A DNA stretch of 64,000 bases from an uncultured Cohaesibacter sp. (GCF_963676485.1 NZ_OY781114.1:3054501-3118500); one strand, 5' to 3'. Shown: positions 1 to 7,230, counted from the first letter of the stretch. Notes: generated from the sequence alone by a model not told the origin. Translations and numbers: made by a program.

Positions 1-2
1 GT

Positions 3-830
3 GGGGACGAGCCCTTTACTCTTATATTAAAATGCTGGGAGGGAGATGGTGCGCAACCGTTGATGCTGATTGGAACTCCTGTTTCCTATGATCAGAGAGA
101 ATCGTACAAGAGTTCCGTTTTGGTCAAGTTCAGGGTAGACAAGGGAGATGTTCTTGAGCTGTCATTTGGTCCTAGAGAGCTCTCTGGTCGATTGGGGTTG
201 CAGCTTCTTGGTGGGGATGTTGAACTGTTTAGTGATGTCTTGGAAAGAGTTGGTTCAGCCAATCGGCAAATTGTCGTTAGTGTTTTTGATCAAATATATA
301 CTTTTCCTGCGAGCAGTAGCACTAAAGCCACTAATCTCCTGAAGGAAACTTGTAAGTTCAGCTCCTCGATCAATTCCTTGCAAAGTCAAAGAAAAGAGAA
401 TTGGTACGATATGAGCGCAGAAGATTATGTCCGTGCATATAATGAGGCTGTCCAGTCATATGGTGGCGGGTTGATGGCAACGCTTGGGGAGTGCTCAAAA
501 GGAGAGGTGAAGGATGCTTGCAAGGTTCAGTATGGTCGCGATGACATTGCAACAAACATCTTTTTAGACAAGGATGATGGTCGATTATTGTCTTTGGTGA
601 CAATCGCGGCTGGTGGTGGAGACCTGCCGGAAAAAATGTTGGGAAGTTGGGCTGCTGTAATAAAGCTGGTTGAGAGTGATGAAAAGCGCGGACAGCGAGA
701 CCGAAGGCGCAAAGATATGGTTGCAACGGTCGGCAAAGGCGATGAATACAAGGCAAAAACTGCGAATGCATCCTATTATGTGGCGAAGATTGATGGAATA
801 GGTTTATGGTTTTCGGTTGATCGACCCTAG
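3..830 (+). CDS. Hypothetical protein, 5' end outside the window
   Basis: The frame is open to the left edge, so the start is probably outside; the first internal starts are TTG at 60 and ATG at 63. The N-terminal half has an all-beta look with a Cys early (KCWEG) and another near residue 115 (ETCKF), a layout loosely like the VasI/IalB-type small secreted domains, but I cannot assign a family. The C-terminal third is rich in Lys and Arg. Base composition is lower in G+C than the phage genes that follow, as is usual for accessory (moron) genes. A clear terminator lies 30 bp after the stop, so it is a separate transcription unit placed left of the phage switch. Confidence 0.55.
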   Translation, partial: GDEPFTLILKCWEGDGAQPLMLIGTPVSYDQRESYKSSVLVKFRVDKGDVLELSFGPRELSGRLGLQLLGGDVELFSDVLERVGSANRQIVVSVFDQIYTFPASSSTKATNLLKETCKFSSSINSLQSQRKENWYDMSAEDYVRAYNEAVQSYGGGLMATLGECSKGEVKDACKVQYGRDDIATNIFLDKDDGRLLSLVTIAAGGGDLPEKMLGSWAAVIKLVESDEKRGQRDRRRKDMVATVGKGDEYKAKTANASYYVAKIDGIGLWFSVDRP

Positions 831-860
831 TTTGCTCTGGGGATTTTGTTGTTGTGTTGA

Positions 861-885
861 AGCCAGGGTTCGCCCTGGCTTTTTT
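861..885 (+). terminator. Rho-independent terminator after the first gene
   Basis: An 8-bp stem (AGCCAGGG/CCCTGGCT) with a stable TTCG tetraloop is followed by a run of T. It ends transcription of the gene finishing at 830 and insulates the repressor region. Confidence 0.85.
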
Positions 886-943
886 AGGTGTGAATGCGGT
901 TGTGTTGTGCATATAGGTTGAAAAGTAAAGAAAATCTTTATTT

Positions 944-958
944 GTTCTTATTTTGTTC
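944..958 (+). promoter_or_regulatory. Candidate LexA (SOS) box
   Basis: GTTC at 944-947 and GTTC at 955-958 are separated by exactly 7 bases. GTTC-N7-GTTC is the direct-repeat LexA box of alphaproteobacteria. It sits in an A+T-rich intergenic stretch, about 20 bp before an SD-like GGGAGG (971-976), on the strand that reads toward the 3' end of the repressor gene. This would make whatever starts near 980-991 damage-inducible. The assignment rests on one pattern match and position. Confidence 0.5.
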
Positions 959-990
959 TCATTGTGTGGTGGGAGGCATATGAGTGTAAA

Positions 991-1161
991 ATGAATGATG
1001 AGTTGAGATTGAAATTGATGTTGGAGGCTTGTTATGTGTCGGGGTTTTCGCTTGATGCGTTAGAGTTGCTCACGCGAGGTCTGGATGCCCAAGCTATGCG
1101 CATTTGTTGCGGTAATGTATCGGCTCTCCCCAAAAACAAAAAGTCGAGTGACACCCCATAA
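991..1161 (+). CDS. Small ORF behind the LexA box, antisense to the cI 3' end
   Basis: A 56-codon frame begins at ATG 991, directly after the candidate LexA box and a GGGAGG at 971-976. The SD is better spaced for ATG 980, which opens a four-codon peptide whose stop overlaps ATG 991, so translational coupling is possible. A longer frame from GTG 964 is an alternative. The last 130 bases overlap the 3' end of the repressor gene on the other strand. SOS-induced small antirepressors are known in temperate phages (Tum of phage 186), and a convergent transcript would also be antisense to the repressor mRNA. No domain is recognised, and it may be only a shadow of cI. Confidence 0.3.
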   Translation: MNDELRLKLMLEACYVSGFSLDALELLTRGLDAQAMRICCGNVSALPKNKKSSDTP

Positions 1162-1346
1162 ACCTTGCTAATTTTCAGGGCACCTTGAAGCGATAAGCGT
1201 TGGTTGCCTTTTTCCCAGTTATTTAGCTGCGTAGGCAGAATGTCGATGCTCGAGGCAAAATCCTTCTGCTTCAGGTTCAAATGGTCTCTCAGCCATTTGA
1301 CTCGCTCTGCGACTTTTTCCATGGATGCTTCGTCTGGTGTTTTCAT
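1032..1346 (-). CDS. CI-like XRE-family phage repressor
   Basis: A 104-residue protein with an N-terminal helix-turn-helix: KQKDFASSIDILPTQLNNWE fits the XRE/Cro-CI pattern, and SLDFLFLG follows as in many short P2-type repressors. There is no peptidase-like C-terminal domain, so RecA-stimulated self-cleavage is not expected. I chose ATG 1346 rather than TTG 1364 because the latter lies inside an operator. It is divergent from the Cro-like gene at 1433, with two matching 17-bp operators between them, which is the usual lysogeny switch. Its 3' end is overlapped by a small ORF preceded by a LexA box, which may supply the DNA-damage input this repressor lacks. Confidence 0.8.
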   Translation of the reverse strand: MKTPDEASMEKVAERVKWLRDHLNLKQKDFASSIDILPTQLNNWEKGNQRLSLQGALKISKVYGVSLDFLFLGRADTLPQQMRIAWASRPRVSNSNASSENPDT

Positions 1347-1363
1347 GGCGCCTATTTTGCACA

Positions 1364-1380
1364 ATTCACAAAAAATGAAT
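1364..1380. promoter_or_regulatory. Phage operator 1 (ATTCA-N7-TGAAT)
   Basis: A 17-bp inverted repeat with arms ATTCA and TGAAT around a 7-base centre. It has the same arms and spacing as the site at 1406-1422. It lies just upstream of the chosen cI start, so it could control the repressor's own promoter. Confidence 0.65.
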
Positions 1381-1405
1381 ATTTCTAAAAACTAATCTTG
1401 ACTAA

Positions 1406-1422
1406 ATTCATTTTTAATGAAT
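1406..1422. promoter_or_regulatory. Phage operator 2 (ATTCA-N7-TGAAT)
   Basis: The second copy of the 17-bp operator, 25 bp from the first. It lies between a TTGACT -35-like element (1398-1403) and an ATTTAT -10-like element (1421-1426), so a bound repressor would block rightward transcription. The predicted start of that transcript falls at or near the ATG at 1433, so the cro message may be leaderless or nearly so. Confidence 0.65.
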
Positions 1423-1432
1423 TTATTGAGGC

Positions 1433-1648
1433 ATGGAACATGCTCGCAATATCATAACTTCGTTGGGTTCTCGTGAAGTCGCTGAGCGCCTGGGAGTAAA
1501 GCTACCCGCTATTAGCAATGCCGTTTCTTCCGGTCAGTTTCCTGCTGCATGGTATCGCGAGTTGCGAAATCTGGGGCAAGAAAAGGGCGTTGTGGTGCCT
1601 GACGGGTTATTCAATTGGAGGCGGGCGGTGGATGACGTCGATGATTAG
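1433..1648 (+). CDS. Cro-like DNA-binding protein
   Basis: A 71-residue protein with one helix-turn-helix: SREVAERLGVKLPAISNAV followed by GQFPAAWYREL, the pattern of small Cro/YdaS-type regulators that start the lytic programme. It is divergent from the repressor and placed right after operator 2. The only SD-like GAGG (1428-1431) is one base from the ATG, too close to work, which agrees with a leaderless message. Codon use matches the phage genes downstream. Confidence 0.7.
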   Translation: MEHARNIITSLGSREVAERLGVKLPAISNAVSSGQFPAAWYRELRNLGQEKGVVVPDGLFNWRRAVDDVDD

Positions 1649-1766
1649 CCCGCTTCCTGCCCTGTCTGGCCAGCTTATGGCCGAGGGTTGTGGCTTCCTG
1701 CCGGAAAGTCTCGGCGCTCATCTCTCTCAGATCTGCCGGGTCGTCCTTGTTTCGGTTGTTTTCCAT
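1611..1766 (-). CDS. Possible small basic protein, reverse strand
   Basis: A 51-codon frame with a good SD (AGGAG, nine bases before ATG 1766). The product is hydrophilic (MENNRNKDDPADLREMSAET then a Lys/Arg-rich tail) with no recognised domain. Its end overlaps the 3' end of the Cro-like gene. A perfect 12-bp inverted repeat at 1787-1813 sits between this start and the CII-like gene at 1847, so the two could be divergently controlled. It may be non-coding. Confidence 0.3.
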   Translation of the reverse strand: MENNRNKDDPADLREMSAETFRQEATTLGHKLARQGRKRANHRRHPPPASN

Positions 1767-1786
1767 TGCCTTGGTCTCCTGTGGTT

Positions 1787-1813
1787 GATGACCAGTCTGC
1801 AAGACTGGTCATC
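1787..1813. promoter_or_regulatory. Perfect 12-bp inverted repeat
   Basis: GATGACCAGTCT and its exact complement are separated by only GCA. No T tract follows directly on either strand (a T6 run begins 11 bases later on +), so it is not a standard terminator. Placed between the small reverse-strand ORF and the gene starting at 1847, it may be an operator or an RNA hairpin in the leader of the latter. Confidence 0.5.
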
Positions 1814-1846
1814 CTCGGTGCATGTTTTTTCGCGGGGTCTTTGCTC

Positions 1847-2347
1847 ATGACTTATGCGCTTTCCAACAAGAAAATCAGTGCTCTTTTGGCTGCCAGTCGC
1901 CTCGATCTCGATGCGGCGGGCGGTGCCGAGGCTGTCTCGGAAATTACCGGCTATCGCGCCCAATCCCTCGATAGGATGGCCCGACCAAAAGAGCCGGATG
2001 ATCCCAGCCGTCAACAAAGCATGTCTTTGCTCGTCTTGGCTGAGATCATCCTTTTCAGTGAGGGGCGATCCAATAACGGGGTCAAGCGTCTTGCTGATCT
2101 TGCCGGGATGGTCGCCATTCCCAAGCCTGACAGCTGTCAGGTGGGGCGCGGCCATGCTGCATTCTGTGCTGTCACTGAGGAATTTGCCGGTCTGGTTAAG
2201 GCCCTGTCTGAGGCGCTGGCAGATGATGGCGAGGTCAGTGCTCAGGAAATTGTTGATCAGGATCTGTGCGGCAAACTGCAGGCCTTGGCGCGCGTTTGCA
2301 TGACCCTTGAGGCGCGTTACACGGCGCGCGTTGAGGAGGGCGGGTGA
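1847..2347 (+). CDS. Phage regulatory protein, possibly CII-like
   Basis: A 166-residue protein. The frame is open further upstream, but ATG 1847 gives the first phage-like N-terminus. A segment near residues 10-50 has a GG-A-x-x-A-V-S pattern followed by AQSLDRM, and RLADLAG lies near residue 90. This resembles the P2-type CII regulators (a GG-rich helix, then a V-x-R-x-L-A-x-L-A-G segment). It comes right after cI/cro, where such a regulator is expected. The family call is tentative; it could be another early regulator. Confidence 0.5.
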   Translation: MTYALSNKKISALLAASRLDLDAAGGAEAVSEITGYRAQSLDRMARPKEPDDPSRQQSMSLLVLAEIILFSEGRSNNGVKRLADLAGMVAIPKPDSCQVGRGHAAFCAVTEEFAGLVKALSEALADDGEVSAQEIVDQDLCGKLQALARVCMTLEARYTARVEEGG

Positions 2348-2403
2348 TGGCAAGTAAACGCAAAGCACTTGTTGGGAGAGGGCTGCGCTCGGTTTTGGAT
2401 GCG

Positions 2404-3105
2404 TCAAGTTTCGTCCTTCTCGTCTGCAGGGAGAAAGGTGAAATACTCAAACCGCTGTCCCCTTGCCGACTTTCCTTCTTTTACTTCAGAGGGTGCCCAG
2501 CCTTCTGGCCATTGGCTTTCTTCCCAGATGGGCAGCGAAAATTTAGCCTTTTTGAGTTCCGCCAAATTGAAATCTGCCCCCATGAGCTTTGCCCCTTGGA
2601 GCTGCGCCCCTTGGAGGTCCGTCCGTTGGAGCTGCGCCCCTTGGAGCTGCGCCCCTTGGAGCTGCGCCCCTTGGAGCTGCGCCCCTTGGAGGTCCGACCG
2701 CTGGAGCTGCGCCCGAGTGAGATCCGCGTCTTGGAGATCCGCCTCACGGAGGTTCGCCCGTTTGAGCTGCGCCCCGTGGAGATTCGCCCGTTGGAGCTGC
2801 GCCCCGTGGAGATCCGCCCGTTGGAGCTTCGTCATAGCGAGTTCGGCGTCTTGGAGCTGCGCCATAGAGAGGTTTGCGCCCTGGAGTTGCGCCAATATGG
2901 AGCTAATCCCTTGGAGTTGCGCCTTGAAGAGCCATGCCCCGTGGAGATCCGCCTCTTGGAGAATTGCCCCTTGGAGGTTTGCACCTTGGAGATTCGCACC
3001 TTGGAGGTATGCCTGTTGGAGCCGCGCCCCTTGGAGCTGTGCCCCTTGGAGCCGCGCCCCTTGGAGCTGCGCCATGAAGAGGCTTGCCTTGGACAAATCG
3101 ATCAC
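2404..3105 (-). CDS. Pentapeptide-repeat domain, downstream half of a split gene
   Basis: About 30 pentapeptide repeats of the A(D/N/Q)LxG type (LQGAQLQGARLQGANLQGAN and so on) fill residues 1-170, followed by a non-repetitive tail of about 60 residues. Pentapeptide repeats form a right-handed quadrilateral beta helix. The only start is GTG 3105 without an SD. The frame is exactly continuous with the upstream gene through a TAG codon at 3109-3111, so this is very probably the C-terminal half of one protein. It runs against the flanking phage genes, which suggests an inserted moron cassette. The 15-bp repeats are near-identical in places (2620-2700), so copy-number change is possible. Confidence 0.75.
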   Translation of the reverse strand: MIDLSKASLFMAQLQGARLQGAQLQGARLQQAYLQGANLQGANLQGAILQEADLHGAWLFKAQLQGISSILAQLQGANLSMAQLQDAELAMTKLQRADLHGAQLQRANLHGAQLKRANLREADLQDADLTRAQLQRSDLQGAQLQGAQLQGAQLQGAQLQRTDLQGAQLQGAKLMGADFNLAELKKAKFSLPIWEESQWPEGWAPSEVKEGKSARGQRFEYFTFLPADEKDET

Positions 3106-3108
3106 GCG

Positions 3109-3915
3109 CTAATGATCCGGGAAATTTATCAGTCTTACCTTTTGAAGGTTTGGCTCCCAGCCTCTGTCCTTCTCCCGCCTCTTGTTTTTTGGCGTTCTGA
3201 GGTCAGAGAAGGCGCGCAAAGCGGCGTTCACGTCACTTGTGCATGGGGTGGGGTCGTATTCGTCGAGCGTTTGGCGCGGCACGAGCGTCAGGGCCGATTG
3301 GGCATTTTCCTTCTCTTGCTCTTCCGCCTGTTTTCCTGCGTCGCGCATGAAGCTGCAGAGGAGATCTTGCACCTGAAAATAGTGGCCTTTCGGGTCGGCC
3401 ATGGCCAGCTCACGCAGTGCGTAAATTCCGGCCTCGCGTACCGGCAGGCTGTCATCGGCCAGCATCGCGGCCGCTTTGGCAAACCGGTCGGCATATTGTC
3501 CCTTTTGAGCGACGAAAATTTGCTGTTGCGCCACGGTCGAACGCCAGATGGCCAACGGCAAACCGATCACGCCGAGCAGAATAAGGGCGAGGTTGCGAAG
3601 GCTGGTGATGTGATCTTTATCACCGAAATACCCTTCGATATCCCAGCCCGCAGGGGAAACAAAAGCCCAAATCTCGGTTCGATAGCTCCAAAAGATCAAG
3701 ACAGTGATAAGGAGGATCGCCACCACCACTTGCCATCTGCGAAACCTTCTGGAAATCGCAGCCACTTTCTCTTTGGCTGGATAGATCCATTTGGCGGAAA
3801 AATAAGACCAACCATCGAGCAGTTTTCTTTTCTGCTTGGTCAAATACTTCAAGGCTTTTGCTTTGCCGAGCCTCGCTCTTGTTTTTTCCATCCAAGCTTT
3901 GATTTTGCTGCGCAT
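3109..3915 (-). CDS. Membrane protein with HEAT-like segment, upstream half of a split pentapeptide gene
   Basis: A 268-residue protein with a basic N-terminus, two membrane segments (about residues 60-80, VVVAILLITVLIF, and 105-125, LALILLGVIGLPLAI), then ADDSLPVREAGIYALRELA and a YFQVQDLL region. That order (two TM, an L-x-S/D-x-x-x-V-R-x-x-G-I-Y-A-L segment, then pentapeptide repeats) is the usual one for a known group of alphaproteobacterial pentapeptide membrane proteins. Here the protein stops at TAG just where repeats should begin, and the repeats continue in frame. ATG 3915 is preferred over TTG 3945. A nonsense mutation or a readthrough/reinitiation site are both possible. Confidence 0.7.
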   Translation of the reverse strand: MRSKIKAWMEKTRARLGKAKALKYLTKQKRKLLDGWSYFSAKWIYPAKEKVAAISRRFRRWQVVVAILLITVLIFWSYRTEIWAFVSPAGWDIEGYFGDKDHITSLRNLALILLGVIGLPLAIWRSTVAQQQIFVAQKGQYADRFAKAAAMLADDSLPVREAGIYALRELAMADPKGHYFQVQDLLCSFMRDAGKQAEEQEKENAQSALTLVPRQTLDEYDPTPCTSDVNAALRAFSDLRTPKNKRREKDRGWEPNLQKVRLINFPDH

Positions 3916-3981
3916 ATCGACCCGTTTCGCGGAAAGACACCTCAATATTCAAGCTTTACCAGTGGTTGCGAGGGCAGTGCA

Positions 3982-4287
3982 ATGACGCTCCTCATCGATC
4001 AATCCAAAAAACCGACCCGATATAAAAGCAACCCGGCATGCGTGAAACATTTTTGCATGGCCAAGGGCTGCTCCAATTGGGGCGCATTCGGCATCGGGGC
4101 CTCATTCAAGGCGGGCAAGCCGGGGCGGTGGTTTTGCTCTGAGCATATTGCTCAGGCACATAAACAGCTCTGCTCTGAGACCCGCAAGTCTTCCGACATT
4201 CCTGACTATTTGTTGCCGCAACCTGTCCGTGCTCGCAAGGCGCGGCGTGAGCGCAACTTCAAGAAACAACAAGGGGTTTTGCTATGA
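3982..4287 (+). CDS. Small Cys-rich phage protein, probably zinc-binding
   Basis: A 101-residue protein with an SD (GAGGG) seven bases before ATG 3982. Residues about 15-55 hold CVKHFCMAKGC, then WGAFG and WFCSEH, a spacing that could bind one zinc. The C-terminus is very basic. It overlaps the primase gene by four bases (ATGA), so the two are translated together, and it may act with the primase in replication. The long open frame that contains it upstream of 3982 is only the antisense shadow of the pentapeptide repeats. Confidence 0.6.
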   Translation: MTLLIDQSKKPTRYKSNPACVKHFCMAKGCSNWGAFGIGASFKAGKPGRWFCSEHIAQAHKQLCSETRKSSDIPDYLLPQPVRARKARRERNFKKQQGVLL

Positions 4288-6932
4288 CAGACAATTGCGA
4301 CGCAAATGGCGAGAGCAAAGCGACAATGCTGGATCACGCCTTGGCACTGGCGGGACAGGGCTTTGCTGTCTTTCCAGCCAATCCAAGCAACAAGAAATCA
4401 CTCATCAAGGCTTGGCAGGAAAATGCGACCAAGGATCCCGATCAGATCCGCCAATGGTGGACGCGGTGGCCGCGTGCGCTGATCGGTGCTCCGACCGGTT
4501 GGGGCTGTGATTTGTGGGTCTTGGACCTTGATGCAAAGGTCGATGAGGCGACCGGTGAAGTGATCGAGGTCGCGGATCTGATCGCCATTGTCGAGGCGGC
4601 TATCGGTGAGCCTTTGCCTCAGACACTCGCAACCGCAACCCCAAGGGGTGGGCGGCACTTCTTTTACCGCATGCCAAGTGATGGCCGAGAGGTGCGCAAC
4701 CGCAACCCGCTGATGGAAAATATTGATGTCAGGGGTGAGGGTGGCTATGTCATCTTGCCACCTTCTGAGCGGGCTGACGGTGCGGTCTATCGTTGGGCCG
4801 TTGATGTCGATCCTGTTGAGGCTCCTGAGAGCCTGCTGGATCTGGTGATCAAGCCAGTCGAGCGGGAAGGGCCTGAGGGCGGTGCCGCTCCGGCGGTGAT
4901 GGGTGACTTTCAATCGACCTTGGCCAAGGAGGATGAGGCCGTCCGCAAATATGCGCTTTCTGCCTTGGACGCAGAATGTCAAGCGGTTCGAATGTGCCGC
5001 AAGGGTGGCCGCAACGATCAGCTTAACAATTCAGCTCTTTCCCTTGGTGGCTTCGTGGGTGCTGGTGTTCTCGCCAGAGCTATGGTTTTCAGCATGCTGC
5101 AAGACGCGGCTCATGCTAACGGCATGGTCAAGGACGATGGCATCAAAGCGGCGCAAGCGACGATAAACTCAGGCCTGAATGATGGCGCGACAAAATACCC
5201 GCGAGATCTGTCTGAGATCCGCGCCAAGGCCGCGCGGCGGGCCTCTCGCTCCGGCTCTTATCCTCCAGCGCCAAGCCCTGATGATTATGGCGGATTTGCC
5301 GAGGATGACGGCGGCGCTAAGGGTGAGGAAATTCAGCCTGATAAGCCGGACCAAACGGCGGAAACTAGTCAAGAAGACGCGGGCGCGAATAAGGCCAAAA
5401 AGAAGCGGAAAAAGAAATCATCCTTTGCCGCTCCACCAAAACGCTCTGATGGATCGGCGCTCTATTCGGCCTTGGATCGGGAGCTGGCCGAACTGGAGCG
5501 CAATGATCTGGGCAATGGCGAGCGGCTGCAGGCGCGGTTCGGGCAGGATTTGCTCTATGTGCGCGATATTGGTTGGCACCATTGGTGCGGCTCGCACTGG
5601 ACCGAGGATGGTGCGCTTGAGCATGTTCACAAGCGCGCGCATGAGACCGCAAGGGCAATGCAGGATGAGGCAACCGCCTTGCGTTTTGAGCCTCCTGATT
5701 GGCTGCAGGATGAGGAGGAGATCGCCGAATTTGCCAATAGTCATTTTGGTTTTGCAATCTCCTGCGGCAATGCCGGGCGGATCGCCAACATGATCGCCAC
5801 TGCTCAGAATTACATGACGGTTGAGCCCTCTGAGATGGATGCTGACCTTATGGTCATCAATCTGGAAAATGGCACGATGCGGCTTGAGGGTGCGTGCGAG
5901 ATCTTGAAACCGCATAAGCGCGAGGATCGATTGGCTAAGGTGATGCCGGTTAGGTATGACCCTGAGGCGCGGTGTGAGGTGTTTCAGCGGTTCATGGATA
6001 CGGCGATCCCATGCAAGAAAAAGCAGGCCTTCCTGCAGGTCTGGGCGGGCCTCTGTCTGACCGGCCTGACGCGTGAGCAGAAATTCGTTTTCAACTTCGG
6101 GGAGGGCGGCAACGGCAAATCGGTGTTTATGGATTTGCTGGCCAAGATGATGGGACCCTATGCGGCGACAATCAACTTTTCGACCCTTTTGAAGGATGAC
6201 CGCAAGCGAGGCTCCGAGGCGACCCCTGATCTTGCCCGCTTGCCCGGTAAGCGATTGGTCAAGGCCTCTGAGCCTGAGCGTGGATCGGTCTTGGCCGAGG
6301 CGGTGATCAAGGAAATCACTGGTGGAGAGCCTTTGCAGGTGCGCAAGTTGCGTGAGGATTTTTTTGAATTTTTCCCGCAATTCAAGCTCATGGTTTCGGG
6401 CAATCATCGGCCCTCAATCCGCTCGGCTGACCGAGGCATCTGGCGGCGCGTGGTGTTGTTCCATTGGGATCAGAATATCCCTGAGGATCAACAGGACAAG
6501 GGCTTGCCCGACAAGCTTTGGCAAGAGAGGAGCGGGATCCTCAACTGGCTGCTGGATGGCGTCAGGCGCTATCTGGAGGATGGTCTGCAGGTGCCTGATG
6601 TGATCACCAAAGAAACCCAAAACTATAAGGAGGATAGTGACCCGCTTGGGCGCTTCATTGCCGACTGTATCGAGCGGGCTGAGGGCGAGGAGGTCAATGC
6701 CACCACCCTCTATGAGGCCTATTGCTCATGGGCGCGGTTGAATGAAGCTCCGATCTATAAGGCGACCGGCTTTGGCCGCGCCATGGTGGAGCGTGGTCTG
6801 GAGAAGCGCAAAAAGCGCACGGTGAGCTATCTCAATATTCGGCTGGATTATGTCATGCCCGATGCTGGCGGCGTGCATGACGGGCCTCCTGTGCCGCCTG
6901 TTCCCCAAAGTGTGGAGGATTACAACGGCTAA
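4284..6932 (+). CDS. Primase-polymerase/SF3 helicase, P4 family
   Basis: 882 residues. The N-terminus is a bifunctional primase/polymerase domain (about 10-190): GFAVFPANPSNKK, WVLDLDAK with the metal-binding D-x-D, GGRHFFYR, and IDVRGEGGYVILPPS. A Lys-rich linker follows (about 350-380). The C-terminus is a D5/P4-type superfamily-3 helicase (about 560-800): Walker A GEGGNGKS, then GKRLVKASEPERG, VSGNHRPSIRSADRGIWRR (arginine finger region). Such proteins unwind and prime an origin for phages, satellites and plasmids. It is the only replication gene seen, and it is followed by repeats that may be its origin. Its presence next to a tail-only gene set is unusual. Confidence 0.9.
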   Translation: MTDNCDANGESKATMLDHALALAGQGFAVFPANPSNKKSLIKAWQENATKDPDQIRQWWTRWPRALIGAPTGWGCDLWVLDLDAKVDEATGEVIEVADLIAIVEAAIGEPLPQTLATATPRGGRHFFYRMPSDGREVRNRNPLMENIDVRGEGGYVILPPSERADGAVYRWAVDVDPVEAPESLLDLVIKPVEREGPEGGAAPAVMGDFQSTLAKEDEAVRKYALSALDAECQAVRMCRKGGRNDQLNNSALSLGGFVGAGVLARAMVFSMLQDAAHANGMVKDDGIKAAQATINSGLNDGATKYPRDLSEIRAKAARRASRSGSYPPAPSPDDYGGFAEDDGGAKGEEIQPDKPDQTAETSQEDAGANKAKKKRKKKSSFAAPPKRSDGSALYSALDRELAELERNDLGNGERLQARFGQDLLYVRDIGWHHWCGSHWTEDGALEHVHKRAHETARAMQDEATALRFEPPDWLQDEEEIAEFANSHFGFAISCGNAGRIANMIATAQNYMTVEPSEMDADLMVINLENGTMRLEGACEILKPHKREDRLAKVMPVRYDPEARCEVFQRFMDTAIPCKKKQAFLQVWAGLCLTGLTREQKFVFNFGEGGNGKSVFMDLLAKMMGPYAATINFSTLLKDDRKRGSEATPDLARLPGKRLVKASEPERGSVLAEAVIKEITGGEPLQVRKLREDFFEFFPQFKLMVSGNHRPSIRSADRGIWRRVVLFHWDQNIPEDQQDKGLPDKLWQERSGILNWLLDGVRRYLEDGLQVPDVITKETQNYKEDSDPLGRFIADCIERAEGEEVNATTLYEAYCSWARLNEAPIYKATGFGRAMVERGLEKRKKRTVSYLNIRLDYVMPDAGGVHDGPPVPPVPQSVEDYNG

Positions 6933-6942
6933 AAGGGGCGCA

Positions 6943-7185
6943 ACTGTCGCCAACTGTCGCAAAACTGTCTACGGGAAAAATGCAGTCTTTTCAATGCTGC
7001 GGAGAGGGTTTCGATAGTTGCGAGGGTTTCGGCGGCATCAAGGCTCATGTGGGTGTGTGTGGGTGTATGTGCGTAACCTTTTAACCTCATATAACTGTCG
7101 CAACTGTCTATCCACTTAGTGAAGTAATTGAAATATTTACAAAAAAAGGTTCGACGGTTTTCTTTTTGACTGTCGATCAACCGTC
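6943..7185. other. ACTGTC repeats, possible replication origin
   Basis: Six copies of ACTGTC at 6943, 6953, 6964, 7094, 7103 and 7169, several within CAACTGTCGC. The first three are 10-11 bp apart, so they lie on one face of the helix, and the fourth and fifth are 9 bp apart. Between and after them come a GT-rich tract (7048-7075), an A+T-rich stretch (7125-7150) and an inverted repeat GACGGTT/AACCGTC (7153-7159 with 7179-7185). Repeats plus an A+T-rich segment directly after a P4-type primase-helicase is how such origins are often arranged. No gene is present from 6933 to 7230. Confidence 0.45.
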
Positions 7186-7230
7186 TAAAAACTATCGCCC
7201 TTGTGAAATTTGACAATAAAGGCTCGAAAC

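Noticed and set aside
1346-1364. TTG start for the repressor at 1364
   Set aside because: The codon lies within operator 1, and the six extra residues are not repressor-like; ATG 1346 is preferred.
2580-3075. Regular short repeats that could suggest a CRISPR array
   Set aside because: The 15-bp units are contiguous without unique spacers and translate as pentapeptide repeats on the minus strand.
2344-3981. Very long plus-strand open frame (647 codons in all) with LELRPLELRP repeats
   Set aside because: It is the antisense reading of the pentapeptide-repeat and membrane protein genes on the minus strand, kept open by the 15-bp repeat. Only its last part, from ATG 3982, has an SD and coding character and is kept.
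5418-6407. Long reverse-strand frame opposite the primase-helicase
   Set aside because: Lies wholly inside a gene with clear catalytic motifs on the plus strand; its translation has no domain and an odd His/Arg-rich composition.
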